From CAMLIZ01 sp036231905 (lineage in GTDB: Bacteria; Pseudomonadota; Gammaproteobacteria; Burkholderiales; Burkholderiaceae_C), in assembly GCF_036231905.1 (NCBI RefSeq), contig NZ_JAZARE010000001.1, positions 372,001 to 436,000 on the forward strand: a DNA stretch of 64,000 nt. The letters run 5' to 3'. The position numbers were made by a program, and so were the translations under genes. The notes below the pieces were generated by a model, which made no database searches, was not told the DNA's origin, and was given only the letters and a program-made list of their open reading frames with translations. Shown piece by piece: positions 1 through 9,799 of this stretch. Numbering within the stretch: position 1 is the first letter of the stretch; each line of letters starts with the position of its first letter.

Positions 1-741
1 GCGCTAAACCCGATCGAGACCCTGTTCGTGGTGGACGCGATGCAGGGCCAGGACGCGGTGAACACTGCCAAGGCCTTCAAGGACGCGTTGCCGCTCACCG
101 GCGTGGTGCTCACCAAGCTGGACGGTGACTCGCGCGGCGGCGCGGCGCTGTCGGTGCGCCAGGTGACCGGCGCGCCGATCAAGTTCGCGGGTGTGTCGGA
201 AAAGATCGACGGCCTGGAAGTGTTCGACGCCGAGCGCCACGCCGGCCGGGTGCTGGGGATGGGCGACATCCTGGCGCTGGTGGAGGAGGTGCAGAAGGGC
301 GTGGACATGGAGGCTGCGCAGAAGCTGGCCGAAAAGGTGAAGTCCGGCTCCGGCTTCGACCTGAACGACTTTCTGTCCCAGATCACCCAGATGAAGAAGA
401 TGGGCGGGCTGTCCGGCCTGATGGACAAGTTGCCCACCGAGATGATGAACAAGGCCAAGGCCGGCCCGGCGGACATGGACCGCGCCGAGCGCGACGTGCG
501 CCGCATGGAAGGCATCATCAATTCGATGACCCAGCTGGAGCGCCGCAAGCCGGAGCTTATCAAGGCCAGCCGCAAGCGCCGCATCGCCGCCGGTGCCGGT
601 GTGCAGGTGCAGGAGGTGAACCGCCTGCTGAACCAGTTCGACCAGATGCAGGGGATGATGAAGAAGATGAAGGGCGGCGGCCTCATGAAGATGATGAAGC
701 GCATGGGCGGCATGAAGGGCATGGGCGGCATGCCGCGCTGA
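1..741 (+). CDS. ffh: Signal recognition particle protein Ffh, C-terminal part
   Basis: The open frame runs in from the left edge, so the N-terminal part is missing; about 246 residues are visible. They hold the end of the GTPase G domain, with the DAMQGQ motif near residue 13 and the LTKLDGDSRGG guanine-specificity region near residue 38, followed by the helical M domain. The last 40 residues are methionine- and lysine-rich (MQGMMKKMKG...), typical of the SRP RNA and signal-peptide binding end. The protein binds 4.5S RNA and delivers ribosomes translating membrane proteins to FtsY, whose gene lies 0.8 kb downstream on the other strand. A weak hairpin follows the stop. Identification is secure. 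Confidence 0.96.
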   Translation, partial: ALNPIETLFVVDAMQGQDAVNTAKAFKDALPLTGVVLTKLDGDSRGGAALSVRQVTGAPIKFAGVSEKIDGLEVFDAERHAGRVLGMGDILALVEEVQKGVDMEAAQKLAEKVKSGSGFDLNDFLSQITQMKKMGGLSGLMDKLPTEMMNKAKAGPADMDRAERDVRRMEGIINSMTQLERRKPELIKASRKRRIAAGAGVQVQEVNRLLNQFDQMQGMMKKMKGGGLMKMMKRMGGMKGMGGMPR

Positions 742-791
742 CAGCCGCATGGATACGGGGTGATACCCTTCACCCGTTGACCTCCTCCGGC

Positions 792-820
792 CCGGCGGTT
801 AGGTTCGCCGGTTCCTTGTT
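792..820 (+). terminator. Possible rho-independent terminator after ffh
   Basis: A six-base-pair stem CCGGCG/CGCCGG (792-797 with 806-811) encloses an eight-base loop and is followed by a loosely T-rich stretch (TTCCTTGTTT). It sits 50 bases past the ffh stop and just before the next start. The stem is short and the T tract interrupted, so termination is likely but not certain. Confidence 0.45.
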
Positions 821-835
821 TCACCCTCACGTTCG

Positions 836-1549
836 ATGAACACCTGGACCTGGGGCGCATTGGCGGCACTGGCGATCGGCCTGGTGGTGCTGGTGTGGAT
901 GCGCCAGCGCCGGCCCGTCGAGGCGCCGCGCAAGCCCAAGCCGCACCAGTTCGAATCCCTGGACACGGTGATGGCCTGGGAGCCGCATGCGACCCGCATT
1001 CTTTCCAGCCATGAACGGCAGGCGTATGCCGTGCTGGTGCGTGCGCTGCCCGAATGCATGGTGCTGGCCCAGGTGCCGCTGTCGCGCTTCCTCAAGGTGC
1101 CCACGCGCTATTCGTATGCCGAATGGCTCAAGCGCGCCGGCAGCCTGAGCGCCGACCTGGTGGTGTGCGACCGCAACTCCGAAGTGATGGCCGTGGTGGA
1201 GGTGCGCTCCGCACGTGAAAGCGAACGCGCGCGCCAGCGCCTGGAACGCATGGAGCGGGTGCTCGAGGCGGCCAAGATCCGCGTGCTGGTGTGGCAGGAA
1301 GGCGAACTCCCCTCGCCTGCCGCGGTGCGCCAGGCCTTGCTGCCCGACGGTGAACCCGAGGACACACCCAGCCGCCATGACGCGCCCATGGGCGGGCGCC
1401 AGTTCGGCGCCACCGGGTTGAGCTCGATGCCGGTGGCAGAAGTGGACGACACCACGCCCGGCGACCTGCACGAGCCGCCGCCCTCGACCTGGTTCGACGA
1501 TTTCGAACAGCAGCCGACAGCCAGCTCGCCACAACAGCGCCGGCCCTGA
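836..1549 (+). CDS. Membrane-anchored DUF2726-type protein
   Basis: This is a 237-residue protein with a hydrophobic N-terminal anchor at about residues 7-22, followed at once by basic residues (RQRR), which suggests an inner-membrane anchor with a cytoplasmic body. Residues about 45-155 resemble the DUF2726 domain: a conserved stretch FLKVPTRYSYAEWLK, then SADLVVCD and VVEV, and a charged helix. DUF2726 is thought to be related to restriction-endonuclease-like folds, but its cellular role is not known to me. The C-terminal 70 residues are low-complexity, rich in Pro, Asp and Gln. It lies between ffh and ftsY and converges with ftsY, leaving 30 bases between stops. Confidence 0.75.
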   Translation: MNTWTWGALAALAIGLVVLVWMRQRRPVEAPRKPKPHQFESLDTVMAWEPHATRILSSHERQAYAVLVRALPECMVLAQVPLSRFLKVPTRYSYAEWLKRAGSLSADLVVCDRNSEVMAVVEVRSARESERARQRLERMERVLEAAKIRVLVWQEGELPSPAAVRQALLPDGEPEDTPSRHDAPMGGRQFGATGLSSMPVAEVDDTTPGDLHEPPPSTWFDDFEQQPTASSPQQRRP

Positions 1550-1579
1550 ATCCGCCGGCCGCTACGGCGCCGGCTCAGC

Positions 1580-2707
<1,128 letters not shown>

Positions 2708-2771
2708 CAGGAGGGGGTGTTGGGGCCGGGTTTCCCGACCGCTGAAGCCACGTTATAATCGCGGGCTTCAA

Positions 2772-2848
<77 letters not shown>

Positions 2849-2854
2849 GATCCA

Positions 2855-2888
2855 ACAAGGGGCTTAGCAGCGATGCTAAGCCCCTTGT
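2855..2888 (+). terminator. Strong hairpin after the tRNA
   Basis: A perfect 15-base-pair inverted repeat (ACAAGGGGCTTAGCA and its complement) with a four-base GCGA loop starts six bases after the tRNA CCA end. It is followed by GCTTTGTG, a poor T tract. It most likely ends or trims the tRNA transcript. Confidence 0.75.
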
Positions 2889-2996
2889 GCTTTGTGCGGC
2901 GCGTCCGTCCGCCCGAGCCGTTGTTGGCAGGCAGACCGGTTGTGCAAGACCGATAAAAGACTATATTCAGTCCGATTCCGTCCCAAGGGCATACCG

Positions 2997-3272
2997 ATGC
3001 GCTACTCATCTCAAGTCAAGCCGATCAGCTACCTCAAGGCCCACGCCGCAGAGGTGCTGACTCAGCTTGCCGAGCAGCGCCAGCCCCTGGTCATCACCCA
3101 GAACGGCGAGGCCAAGGCCGTGCTCCAGGACGTGGCCTCCTTCGAAGAGACACAGGAGACACTGGCCCTGCTCAAGATCCTGGCGCTCGGTCAGCAAGAC
3201 GTGGAGGCGGCTCGGGTCAAGCCGGTTGCCGATGTGGTGGCGCGGCTGCGCGCAAAGCGGCCCACGGCCTGA
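2997..3272 (+). CDS. Phd/YefM-family antitoxin
   Basis: This 91-residue protein begins MRYSSQVKPISYLKAHAAEV and matches the Phd/YefM antitoxin pattern: an N-terminal DNA-binding fold with a polar segment, then LVITQNGEAKAVLQD, which is the conserved core. The charged C-terminal helix would wrap the toxin. The ATG at 2997 is preceded by an AAGGG ribosome site; the longer open frame upstream lacks this pattern. The gene overlaps its toxin by one base (TGATG), as expected for a co-translated toxin-antitoxin pair. In the family, antitoxin and complex repress their own promoter. Confidence 0.88.
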   Translation: MRYSSQVKPISYLKAHAAEVLTQLAEQRQPLVITQNGEAKAVLQDVASFEETQETLALLKILALGQQDVEAARVKPVADVVARLRAKRPTA

Positions 3273-3613
3273 TGGTCGGCAGGTCGCCGCGTCATGAGGT
3301 TCTGCTCACCCACGGCGCGGAGCAGGACCTGGAGTCCCTCTACGACCACATCGCCGAGTTCGACAGTGTGGCCAAGGCCCATCACGTTCTCGACCGTTTG
3401 ATGGAGGTCGTGGAGGGGCTGGCGCAGTTTCCCGAGCGTGGCAGCTACCCAAAAGAACTCTTGGCACTGGGCATCAAGGAATACCGCCAGACCTCGTTCA
3501 AGCCCTATCGAGTGATCTACCGCGTCGTTGGGGCCCGGGTCGTCATCTACTTGATCGTCGATGGCCGCCGGGACATGCAATCCGTGCTGGCGCGCAGACT
3601 ACTGGGGGCCTGA
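3272..3613 (+). CDS. RelE/ParE-superfamily toxin
   Basis: The product has 113 residues. Its layout is that of the RelE/ParE fold: an N-terminal beta strand (EVLLTHGAEQDLESLYDHIA), two helices, then YRQTSFKPYRVIYRVVG and VVIYLIVDGRRDMQSVLARRL. The GRRD(M/L)xxxLxxR ending is typical of ParE-type toxins. Family members either cleave mRNA at the ribosome (RelE) or poison DNA gyrase (ParE); the sequence does not settle which. The start overlaps the antitoxin stop. The pair lies directly downstream of a tRNA gene, a frequent landing site for accessory genes. Confidence 0.86.
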   Translation: MVGRSPRHEVLLTHGAEQDLESLYDHIAEFDSVAKAHHVLDRLMEVVEGLAQFPERGSYPKELLALGIKEYRQTSFKPYRVIYRVVGARVVIYLIVDGRRDMQSVLARRLLGA

Positions 3614-3697
3614 CGCAACCACCCCGCCAAGCCGACTCAACGCGTCCCCTTCGCGCACAATGCGCGCCTCCACCCGCTTCGAGCCGAAAGCCGCCCC

Positions 3698-4474
3698 TTG
3701 CGAACCGTGCGCACCACCCGCTACGTGACGCCGCTGCGCGAAGGCGGCTCGCTGCCGGCCGTGATCGAGGCCGATGACGATGGCATGTACGTGCTGAAGT
3801 TCCGCGGCGCGGGCCAGGGCGCGAAGGCCTTGATCGCCGAGCTCATCGGCGGCGAGCTTGCACGTGCGGCCGGCCTCGACGTGCCCGAGATCGTGCTCGC
3901 GGAGCTGGACCCCGAACTCGCCCGCACGGAGCCCGACCCGGAGATCCAGGACCTCATCCGCGCCAGCGCCGGCCTGAACCTGGCGCTCGATTTCCTGCCG
4001 GGCTCCATCACCTTCGAGCTGCTGGCCCAGCCGCCCAGCGCCGAGCTGGCGTCGGCCATCGTCTGGCTGGATGCCTTCATCACCAACGTGGACCGCACGC
4101 CGCGCAACACCAACATGCTGTGCTGGCACCGGCGCCTGTGGCTCATCGACCATGGTGCAGCCCTGTTCTTCCACCACGACTGGAACGACGTGCTCGCGCG
4201 CAGCCGGCGGCCGTTCGTGCAGATCAGGGACCATGTGCTGATCGACCTGGCGGACCGCCTGCCCGAGGCGGACGACCGATTGAGCCGGGCCATCACGCCG
4301 GAGGTGGTGGCCGGCATCGTCGACCTGATCCCGGACGCCTGGCTGGCGGGCGACACGCCGTTCGCCAGCCCGGCCGAACACCGCGCGGCTTATCGCGAGT
4401 ACTTCTGCAGCCGCCTGCAGGCGCCGCGTGCATTCGTCGAGGAGGCCGTCCGTGCCCACGCTGCACACCTATGA
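3698..4474 (+). CDS. HipA-like kinase, DUF3037-associated type
   Basis: This is a compact HipA-related protein of 258 residues if the TTG at 3698 is used; a GTG nine bases later is equally possible. It carries the HipA-type catalytic stretch DAFITNVDRTPRNTNM, with the NVDR motif at 130-133 and Asn137, and LIDHGAAL with Asp151, in the expected order for metal and ATP binding. It is much shorter than classic HipA (about 440 residues) and lacks a HipB partner. The next gene overlaps it by 23 bases and encodes a DUF3037 protein, a pairing I recognise from other genomes. The target is unknown. Confidence 0.8.
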   Translation: MRTVRTTRYVTPLREGGSLPAVIEADDDGMYVLKFRGAGQGAKALIAELIGGELARAAGLDVPEIVLAELDPELARTEPDPEIQDLIRASAGLNLALDFLPGSITFELLAQPPSAELASAIVWLDAFITNVDRTPRNTNMLCWHRRLWLIDHGAALFFHHDWNDVLARSRRPFVQIRDHVLIDLADRLPEADDRLSRAITPEVVAGIVDLIPDAWLAGDTPFASPAEHRAAYREYFCSRLQAPRAFVEEAVRAHAAHL

Positions 4475-4856
4475 CTACGCCATCGTCCGCGTGGTGCCAC
4501 GGGTGGACCGGGGCGAGTTCATCAATGCCGGCGTCATCATCGCCTGTGCCCGCGCCGGCTACCTGAAGGCTTTCATCGAGCTCGACGAAGCGCGCCTGCA
4601 GGCGCTGGACCCGAGCGTGGACCTGACCCTGGTGCGCGCCACCCTGGCCACCTTGCCGGTGGTGTGCGAAGGCGGTCCTGGCGCGGGGCCGCTGGGCCGG
4701 CTGTCGCTGCGCGAGCGCTTCGATTGGCTGGTGGCGCCGCGCAGCTCCAGCATCCAGACCTCGCCGGTGCACGCCGGCCGCTGCGACGACCTGGGCCTGG
4801 CCGGTGAACGCCTGCTGGCGCGCATGGTGCGGGCGCCGGCACCGCCAGTGCGCTAG
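4452..4856 (+). CDS. DUF3037-family protein
   Basis: This 134-residue protein contains the DUF3037 signature near its N-terminus: YDYAIVRVVPRVDRGEFINAG, followed by VIIACARAGYLKA. The GTG at 4452 was chosen because a perfect GAGGAGG ribosome site (4439-4445) sits six bases upstream, inside the preceding gene; a further in-frame start at 4428 has no such site. Translation is therefore probably coupled to the HipA-like kinase gene. No biochemical role is known to me for DUF3037. It could modulate or be a substrate of the kinase, but that is inference from the overlap alone. Confidence 0.8.
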   Translation: MPTLHTYDYAIVRVVPRVDRGEFINAGVIIACARAGYLKAFIELDEARLQALDPSVDLTLVRATLATLPVVCEGGPGAGPLGRLSLRERFDWLVAPRSSSIQTSPVHAGRCDDLGLAGERLLARMVRAPAPPVR

Positions 4857-4958
4857 TTCGACCCGCCTTCGGCCGAAGTTTGAACTTGTGCGGCCGAGGT
4901 GCGATGCCTAGCATCCACTTCGGCCTTCACAACAGACAACTTCGGAGACAACAGGCCC

Positions 4959-6164
4959 GTGGCACCCTGGAGCGCGCTCTCTGCGGATGAACTGCAGCTG
5001 CTGGTCTCGGCCTTCTGGTCGGCGGGCGGCTCGCGCCATCACCTGGCCGACCGCCTGGGCTACTCCAAGAGCAAGACCAACGCGCTGATCGCCGGCCTGG
5101 TGGGCCAGGGCCTGCTGGCCGAGACCGGCGTGCAGCCGTCCAACGGTGGCCGCCGGCCTGAATCGCTGCGCCTGAATGACCAGCTCGGCGTGGTGGTGGC
5201 GGTGGACATCGGTGTGACCAGCCTGCACGTGGCCGTGTTCAAGCCCGACCTCAGCCTCCTGGGCGAACACGCCGAGCCGATCGACGTGCGCGAACAAGGC
5301 CCCGGCGCGGTGCTGCCGCGGGTGCGTGCCCTGATGCAGGACCTGCTGCAGCGCTGCGGCGCCAGCAAGCGCCAGGTGCTGTGCATCGGCATCGGCGTGC
5401 CGGGGCCGGTGAACTTCCAGATCGGGCAGCTGGTGAACCCGCCGCTGATGCCCGGCTGGGAAGGTTTTTCGCTGCGCGACGACCTGCGCGAGGACTACGC
5501 CGCGCCGGTGTTCGTCGACAACGACGTCAACCTCATGGCCTTCGGCGAGCTGTGGCGGCTGCAACGCTCGCTGCAGAACTTCGTGGTCATCAAGGTGGGC
5601 ACCGGCATCGGCTGCGGCATCGTCTGCCACGGCGAGGTGTACCGCGGCGCCACCGGCTCGGCCGGCGACGTGGGCCACATCTGCGTGGACCAGGCGGGGC
5701 CGCGCTGCTACTGCGGCAACCTCGGCTGCGTGGAAGCCATGGCGGCCGGGCCGGCCATCGTGCGCGGCGCGGTGGAAGCGGCGCAGTCCGGCCGCAGCCC
5801 GGTGCTGGCCGAGATGCTGCGCACCCAGGGCCAGCTCGAAGCGGTGGACGTGGCCGCTGCCTGCCGCAGCGGCGACGCGGCCGCCAGCGACATCGTGCAG
5901 CAGTCCGGCCGGCTGATCGGCCAGATGCTGGCCTCGGTGGTGAACTTCTTCAACCCGTCGCATGTATTCCTGGGCGGCGGCATCACGCGCATGGGGCCGC
6001 TGCTGCTGGCCGCCGTGCGCCAGAGCGTCTACCAGCGCTCGTTGGCACTGTCCACTCGCCACCTTGAAGTGCAGTACACGCCGCTGGGCGAGCAGGCCGG
6101 CGTGATCGGCGCGGCGGTGCTGGCCATGCACGAGACCTTGCGTGCGCCGGGAGCCGCACGATGA
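4959..6164 (+). CDS. ROK-family transcriptional regulator
   Basis: The 401-residue ROK protein has an N-terminal winged helix-turn-helix (about residues 15-65, GGSRHHLADRLGYSKSKTNALI) and a sugar-kinase-like domain. The latter has DIGVTSLHVAVF, the DNDVN catalytic-type motif at 187-191, a GTGIGCGIV phosphate loop, and the zinc cluster His240, Cys250, Cys252 and Cys257 (CxCGxxGC). It probably represses the following sugar-import operon and releases on binding the sugar. The GTG start at 4959 directly precedes the helix-turn-helix; a longer frame from 4899 is open but adds an unlikely leader. It overlaps the ABC ATPase gene by four bases (ATGA). Confidence 0.9.
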   Translation: MAPWSALSADELQLLVSAFWSAGGSRHHLADRLGYSKSKTNALIAGLVGQGLLAETGVQPSNGGRRPESLRLNDQLGVVVAVDIGVTSLHVAVFKPDLSLLGEHAEPIDVREQGPGAVLPRVRALMQDLLQRCGASKRQVLCIGIGVPGPVNFQIGQLVNPPLMPGWEGFSLRDDLREDYAAPVFVDNDVNLMAFGELWRLQRSLQNFVVIKVGTGIGCGIVCHGEVYRGATGSAGDVGHICVDQAGPRCYCGNLGCVEAMAAGPAIVRGAVEAAQSGRSPVLAEMLRTQGQLEAVDVAAACRSGDAAASDIVQQSGRLIGQMLASVVNFFNPSHVFLGGGITRMGPLLLAAVRQSVYQRSLALSTRHLEVQYTPLGEQAGVIGAAVLAMHETLRAPGAAR

Positions 6165-7684
6165 GCATTGCCCGCAGCGTGTCCGTCGAATTTCAGGGGA
6201 TCGAAAAAAGCTTCGGCCCGGTGCAGGTGCTGCATGGTGTGAGCTTTGCGCTGGAGCCCGGCCGCGTGGTCGGCCTGCTGGGCGAAAACGGCGCCGGCAA
6301 GTCCACGCTGATGAAGATCCTGGCCGGCTACGAGCGGCCCACCGCGGGCAGCCTGCGCGTGAACGGCGAGCCGCGGCAGTTCGGCAACTCGCGTGATGCC
6401 GAGGCGCTGGGCATCGTGCTCATCCACCAGGAGCTCAACCTCGCCGACGACCTGACGGTGGCGCAGAACATCTTCCTCGGCCATGAGCGCAAAAAAGGCT
6501 GGCTGCTCGACGACGCCACCATGGAGCGCGAAGCCGCCGACGCGCTGGCGGCGGTGGGCTTGAAGGTGGCACCCTCCACCCAGGTGCGTCGGCTGATCGT
6601 GGCGGAGAAGCAGCTGGTGGAAGTGGCCAAGGCCATCTCGCGCCAGGCCCGGCTGCTGATCATGGACGAGCCCACCGCGACCCTCACGCCGGGCGAGACC
6701 GAGCGCCTGTTCCGCCTGATCGCCAAGCTGCGCGATGACGGCGTGACGGTGGTCTACATCTCGCACAAGCTCGACGAGGTGGAGCGCATCACCGACGAGG
6801 TGATCGTGATGCGCGACGGCCGCTTCGTGGCCCGCGCGGCCACGGCCACGCTCACGCGGCATGAGATGGCCAACCTGATGGTGGGCCGGGAGCTGAGCGA
6901 CCTGTTCCCGCCACGCGATGCGGTCGCGCACGATGGCCCGGTGGCCCTGCGCGTGCAGGGCTTCACCGTGCAGGGCTGGGCCAGCGACGCCAGCTTCGAG
7001 GTGCGCGCCGGCGAGATCCTGGGTTTCGCCGGCCTCGTGGGCGCAGGTCGCACCGAGCTGTTCGAAGGCCTGCTGGGCTTGCGCCCGGCCCGCGGCAGCG
7101 TCCAGATGCAAGGCCGCAGCCTGCCCGGCGGCACCGGCTGGCCCAGCCCGCGTGAGGCCGCCCGGGACGGCCTCACCTACCTGAGCGAGGACCGCAAGGG
7201 CAAGGGCCTGCATGTGCACTTCGGCCTGCAGCCGAACCTGACATTGATGACCCTGGACCGCCATGCGCGGCCCTGGCTGAAGCCCGCCTCCGAGCGGGCA
7301 GCGTTGGAAGCGGCGGTCAAGGACTACGGCATCCGCACCGGATCGCTGGACGTGAAGGCCTCGTCGCTGTCCGGTGGCAACCAGCAGAAGCTGGCGCTCG
7401 CCAAGGTGCTGCAGCCGCAGCCGAAAGTGGTGGTGCTGGACGAGCCCACCCGCGGCGTGGACGTGGGCGCCAAGCGCGACATCTATTTCCTCATCCAGCG
7501 CCTGGCGCGCGAGGGGCTGGCCGTCATCGTCATCTCCTCCGAACTGATGGAGCTGATCGGCTTGTGCCACCGCGTGGTGGTGATGCATGCCGGCCGCGTG
7601 GCCGCCACGCTGGATGCGGCGCACCTGACCGAAGAGGAGCTCATCGCCCATGCCACCGGAACCCGCCGTGAAGCCATCGCCTGA
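6161..7684 (+). CDS. Ribose-type sugar ABC importer, ATP-binding protein
   Basis: This 507-residue ATPase has two fused nucleotide-binding domains of the RbsA/XylG/MglA (CUT2) type. The first half has an intact P-loop GENGAGKST (41-49), the ADDLTVAQNIF region and Walker B LLIMDEPTATL. The second half has the usual degenerate P-loop (GLVGAGRTEL) but an intact LSGGNQQK signature and VVVLDEPTRGVDVG. The substrate is not evident from an ATPase. It overlaps the ROK gene by four bases and the permease gene by 35, so all are surely cotranscribed. Confidence 0.93.
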   Translation: MSIARSVSVEFQGIEKSFGPVQVLHGVSFALEPGRVVGLLGENGAGKSTLMKILAGYERPTAGSLRVNGEPRQFGNSRDAEALGIVLIHQELNLADDLTVAQNIFLGHERKKGWLLDDATMEREAADALAAVGLKVAPSTQVRRLIVAEKQLVEVAKAISRQARLLIMDEPTATLTPGETERLFRLIAKLRDDGVTVVYISHKLDEVERITDEVIVMRDGRFVARAATATLTRHEMANLMVGRELSDLFPPRDAVAHDGPVALRVQGFTVQGWASDASFEVRAGEILGFAGLVGAGRTELFEGLLGLRPARGSVQMQGRSLPGGTGWPSPREAARDGLTYLSEDRKGKGLHVHFGLQPNLTLMTLDRHARPWLKPASERAALEAAVKDYGIRTGSLDVKASSLSGGNQQKLALAKVLQPQPKVVVLDEPTRGVDVGAKRDIYFLIQRLAREGLAVIVISSELMELIGLCHRVVVMHAGRVAATLDAAHLTEEELIAHATGTRREAIA

Positions 7685-8669
7685 GGCCGCCCACCGCGCC
7701 GAGGCCGTGCCGCGCTGGACCGAGCGCCTGCAGCGTTTCGGCCCGGTGCTGGGCTTGGTGCTGCTGTGCGTCGCCGGCACGGCGCTGAACAGCGACTTCG
7801 CCACGCTGGACAACGCGATGAACGTGCTCACGCGCACCGCCTTCATCGGCATCATCGCGGTGGGCATGTGCTTCGTCATCATCTCCGGCGGCATCGACCT
7901 GTCGGTGGGCTCGATGGCGGCGCTGATCGCCGGCGCGGTGATCATGTTCATCAACGCGATGGGGCCGGTCACCGGCTCGCCGGTGCTCGCGGTGGCGCTG
8001 GGCGCCGGCCTGGCGCTGCTGCTGGGCGCGGTGTTCGGCCTGGCGCACGGGCTGCTCATCACCAAGGGCCGCATCGAGCCCTTCATCGTGACCTTGGGCA
8101 CGCTGGGGATCTTTCGCGCCTACCTCACCTACTTCTCCAACGGCGGCGCGATCACGCTGGACAACGACCTGGCTGACGCCTACGCGCCCGTGTACTACGC
8201 CAGCCTGGCCGGCGTGCCGGTGCCGGTGTGGGTGTTCCTCGCGGTGGCGGTGGCCGGTGCGGTGATCCTCAACCGCACCGCCTTCGGCCGCTATGTGCAG
8301 GCCATCGGCTCCAACGAGCAGGTGGCGCGTTATGCCGCAGTGCACGTGGACCGCGTGAAGATGCTCACCTACGTGCTGCTGGGTCTGTGCGTGGGCGTGG
8401 CCACCCTGCTGTACGTGCCGCGCCTGGGCTCCGCCTCGCCCACCACCGGCCTGCTGTGGGAGCTGGAAGCGATCGCGGCCGTGATCATCGGCGGCACCGT
8501 GCTCAAGGGGGGCGCCGGCAGCATCGTGGGCACGGTCATCGGCGCGATCCTGCTCTCGGTGATCAGCAACATCCTCAACCTCACCAGCATCATCAGCGTC
8601 TACCTCAACGCGGCCGTCCAGGGCTTCGTGATCATCATCGTTGCGTTCCTTCAGCGGGGGCGCCGGTAG
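7650..8669 (+). CDS. Ribose-type sugar ABC importer, permease
   Basis: The 339-residue integral membrane protein is rich in hydrophobic segments and carries the CUT2 permease signature GMCFVIISGGIDLSVGSMAAL at about residues 71-90. The C-terminal part has EAIAAVIIGGTVLKGGAGS, the conserved loop that contacts the ATPase. The first 25 residues are polar and lie in the cytoplasm. The ATG at 7650 overlaps the ATPase gene by 35 bases; a later start would remove part of the first segment. It is expected to form a homodimeric channel with the upstream ATPase. Confidence 0.92.
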   Translation: MPPEPAVKPSPEAAHRAEAVPRWTERLQRFGPVLGLVLLCVAGTALNSDFATLDNAMNVLTRTAFIGIIAVGMCFVIISGGIDLSVGSMAALIAGAVIMFINAMGPVTGSPVLAVALGAGLALLLGAVFGLAHGLLITKGRIEPFIVTLGTLGIFRAYLTYFSNGGAITLDNDLADAYAPVYYASLAGVPVPVWVFLAVAVAGAVILNRTAFGRYVQAIGSNEQVARYAAVHVDRVKMLTYVLLGLCVGVATLLYVPRLGSASPTTGLLWELEAIAAVIIGGTVLKGGAGSIVGTVIGAILLSVISNILNLTSIISVYLNAAVQGFVIIIVAFLQRGRR

Positions 8670-8706
8670 AGCGCTCCTCACATCCACCACACCAGGAGAC
8701 ATCACC

Positions 8707-9672
8707 ATGAGCATCACCCGCCGCAGCCTCGCGCTGGCCACCATCGCGGCCGCCGCTGCCCTCGCCACCCTGCCCGCACACGCCGCCGATGCGGTGCATG
8801 TAGGCGTGTCCATCCCCGCGGCCACCCACAGCTTCATGGGCGGCATCAACTACTGGGCCAACCAGGCCAAGAAGGACCTGGAAAAGGCGCACAAGGGCCT
8901 GAAGATCACCATCAAGACGGCCGCCAACGCCGGCGAGCAGGCCAACCAGCTGCAGGACCTCACCACGGTCAACAAGATCAACGCGCTGGTGATCTTTCCA
9001 TTCGAATCGGCCGCGCTCACCAAGCCGGTGGCGCAGGTGAAGTCCAAGGGGGTGTACGTCACCGTGGTGGATCGCGGCCTCACCGACACCAGCGCGCAGG
9101 ACGCCTACGTGGCCGGCGACAACACCGCCTTCGGCCGCATCCCGGCCGAGTACATCGCCAAGCAGCTGGGTGGCAAAGGCAATGTGGTGGCCCTGCGCGG
9201 CATCGCGACCACCTTGGACAACGAGCGCATGGACGCCTTCAACGCGGTGCTCAAGGGTTATCCGGACATCAAGCTGCTGGACGCCAAGTACGCCAACTGG
9301 AACCGCGACGACGCGTTCAAGGTGACGCAGGACTACCTCACCCGCTTCAAGAACATCGACGCCATCTGGGCCGCCGACGACGACATGGCGGTGGGCGTGC
9401 TCAAGGCCATCGAGCAGGCCAAGCGCAAGGACATCAAGTTGATCTTCGGCGGTGCCGGTGCCAAGGCCATGGTGAAGACGGTGATGGACGCGAAGGACCC
9501 ACGCATCACCGCCGACGTGAGCTATTCGCCCAAGTTCATCTACGACGCGATCAAGCTCACCGCCGAGGCGCGCCTGAAGGGCGAGCCGCTGCCCGCCAAG
9601 ACCATCATCCCGTCGGTGCTGATCACCAAGGACAACGCCAAGGAGTTCTACCACCCTGACTCCCCCTTCTGA
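8707..9672 (+). CDS. Periplasmic sugar-binding protein (ribose type)
   Basis: The product has 321 residues and a clear Sec signal peptide, MSITRRSLAL followed by a hydrophobic Ala/Leu stretch ending PAHA near residue 26. The mature part is a type I periplasmic binding fold (Peripla_BP_4): VGVSIPAATHSFMGG, NQLQDLTTVNKINALVIFP, VVDRGLTDTSAQDAYVAGDN and AADDDMAVGVLKAIEQA. The ATG at 8707 follows an AGGAGA ribosome site; a longer open frame to 8641 overlaps the permease and lacks a signal. Substrate is unknown; neighbours suggest a sugar or polyol that is oxidised and isomerised after uptake. Confidence 0.9.
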   Translation: MSITRRSLALATIAAAAALATLPAHAADAVHVGVSIPAATHSFMGGINYWANQAKKDLEKAHKGLKITIKTAANAGEQANQLQDLTTVNKINALVIFPFESAALTKPVAQVKSKGVYVTVVDRGLTDTSAQDAYVAGDNTAFGRIPAEYIAKQLGGKGNVVALRGIATTLDNERMDAFNAVLKGYPDIKLLDAKYANWNRDDAFKVTQDYLTRFKNIDAIWAADDDMAVGVLKAIEQAKRKDIKLIFGGAGAKAMVKTVMDAKDPRITADVSYSPKFIYDAIKLTAEARLKGEPLPAKTIIPSVLITKDNAKEFYHPDSPF

Positions 9673-9727
9673 AGGAATGGAGCCCCCACCCGCCGGGGTA
9701 CCGGCGGCTCGCCCCCCGCGGGGGCTG

Positions 9728-9762
9728 CCCCAAGAGCTTGGGGCGGCCCGGCGCTCTTGGGG
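9728..9762 (+). other. Intergenic hairpin after binding-protein gene
   Basis: The 127-base gap between the binding-protein stop and the isomerase start is very GC-rich. It contains a perfect ten-base-pair stem CCCCAAGAGC/GCTCTTGGGG around a 15-base loop. No T tract follows. Such hairpins after binding-protein genes often protect the upstream mRNA, or reduce read-through, so that the binding protein is made in excess. Confidence 0.5.
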
Positions 9763-9799
9763 ACCCCGGGCGCCTGCCCTTCTTGATGAGGACCTTGAC

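Noticed and set aside
4..750. Long antisense open frame rich in His and Leu opposite ffh
   Set aside because: It is the mirror of a high-GC coding gene; composition is an artefact of the reverse complement of the Met/Lys-rich M domain, and there is no ribosome site or family match.
3698..4474. Classic HipBA toxin-antitoxin operon
   Set aside because: The protein is far shorter than HipA, and no HipB-like helix-turn-helix gene precedes it.
9673..9799. Small RNA gene or third copy of the dispersed repeat after the first binding-protein gene
   Set aside because: The block is GC-rich with a hairpin but does not align with copies A and B, and no promoter or terminator frames a separate transcript.
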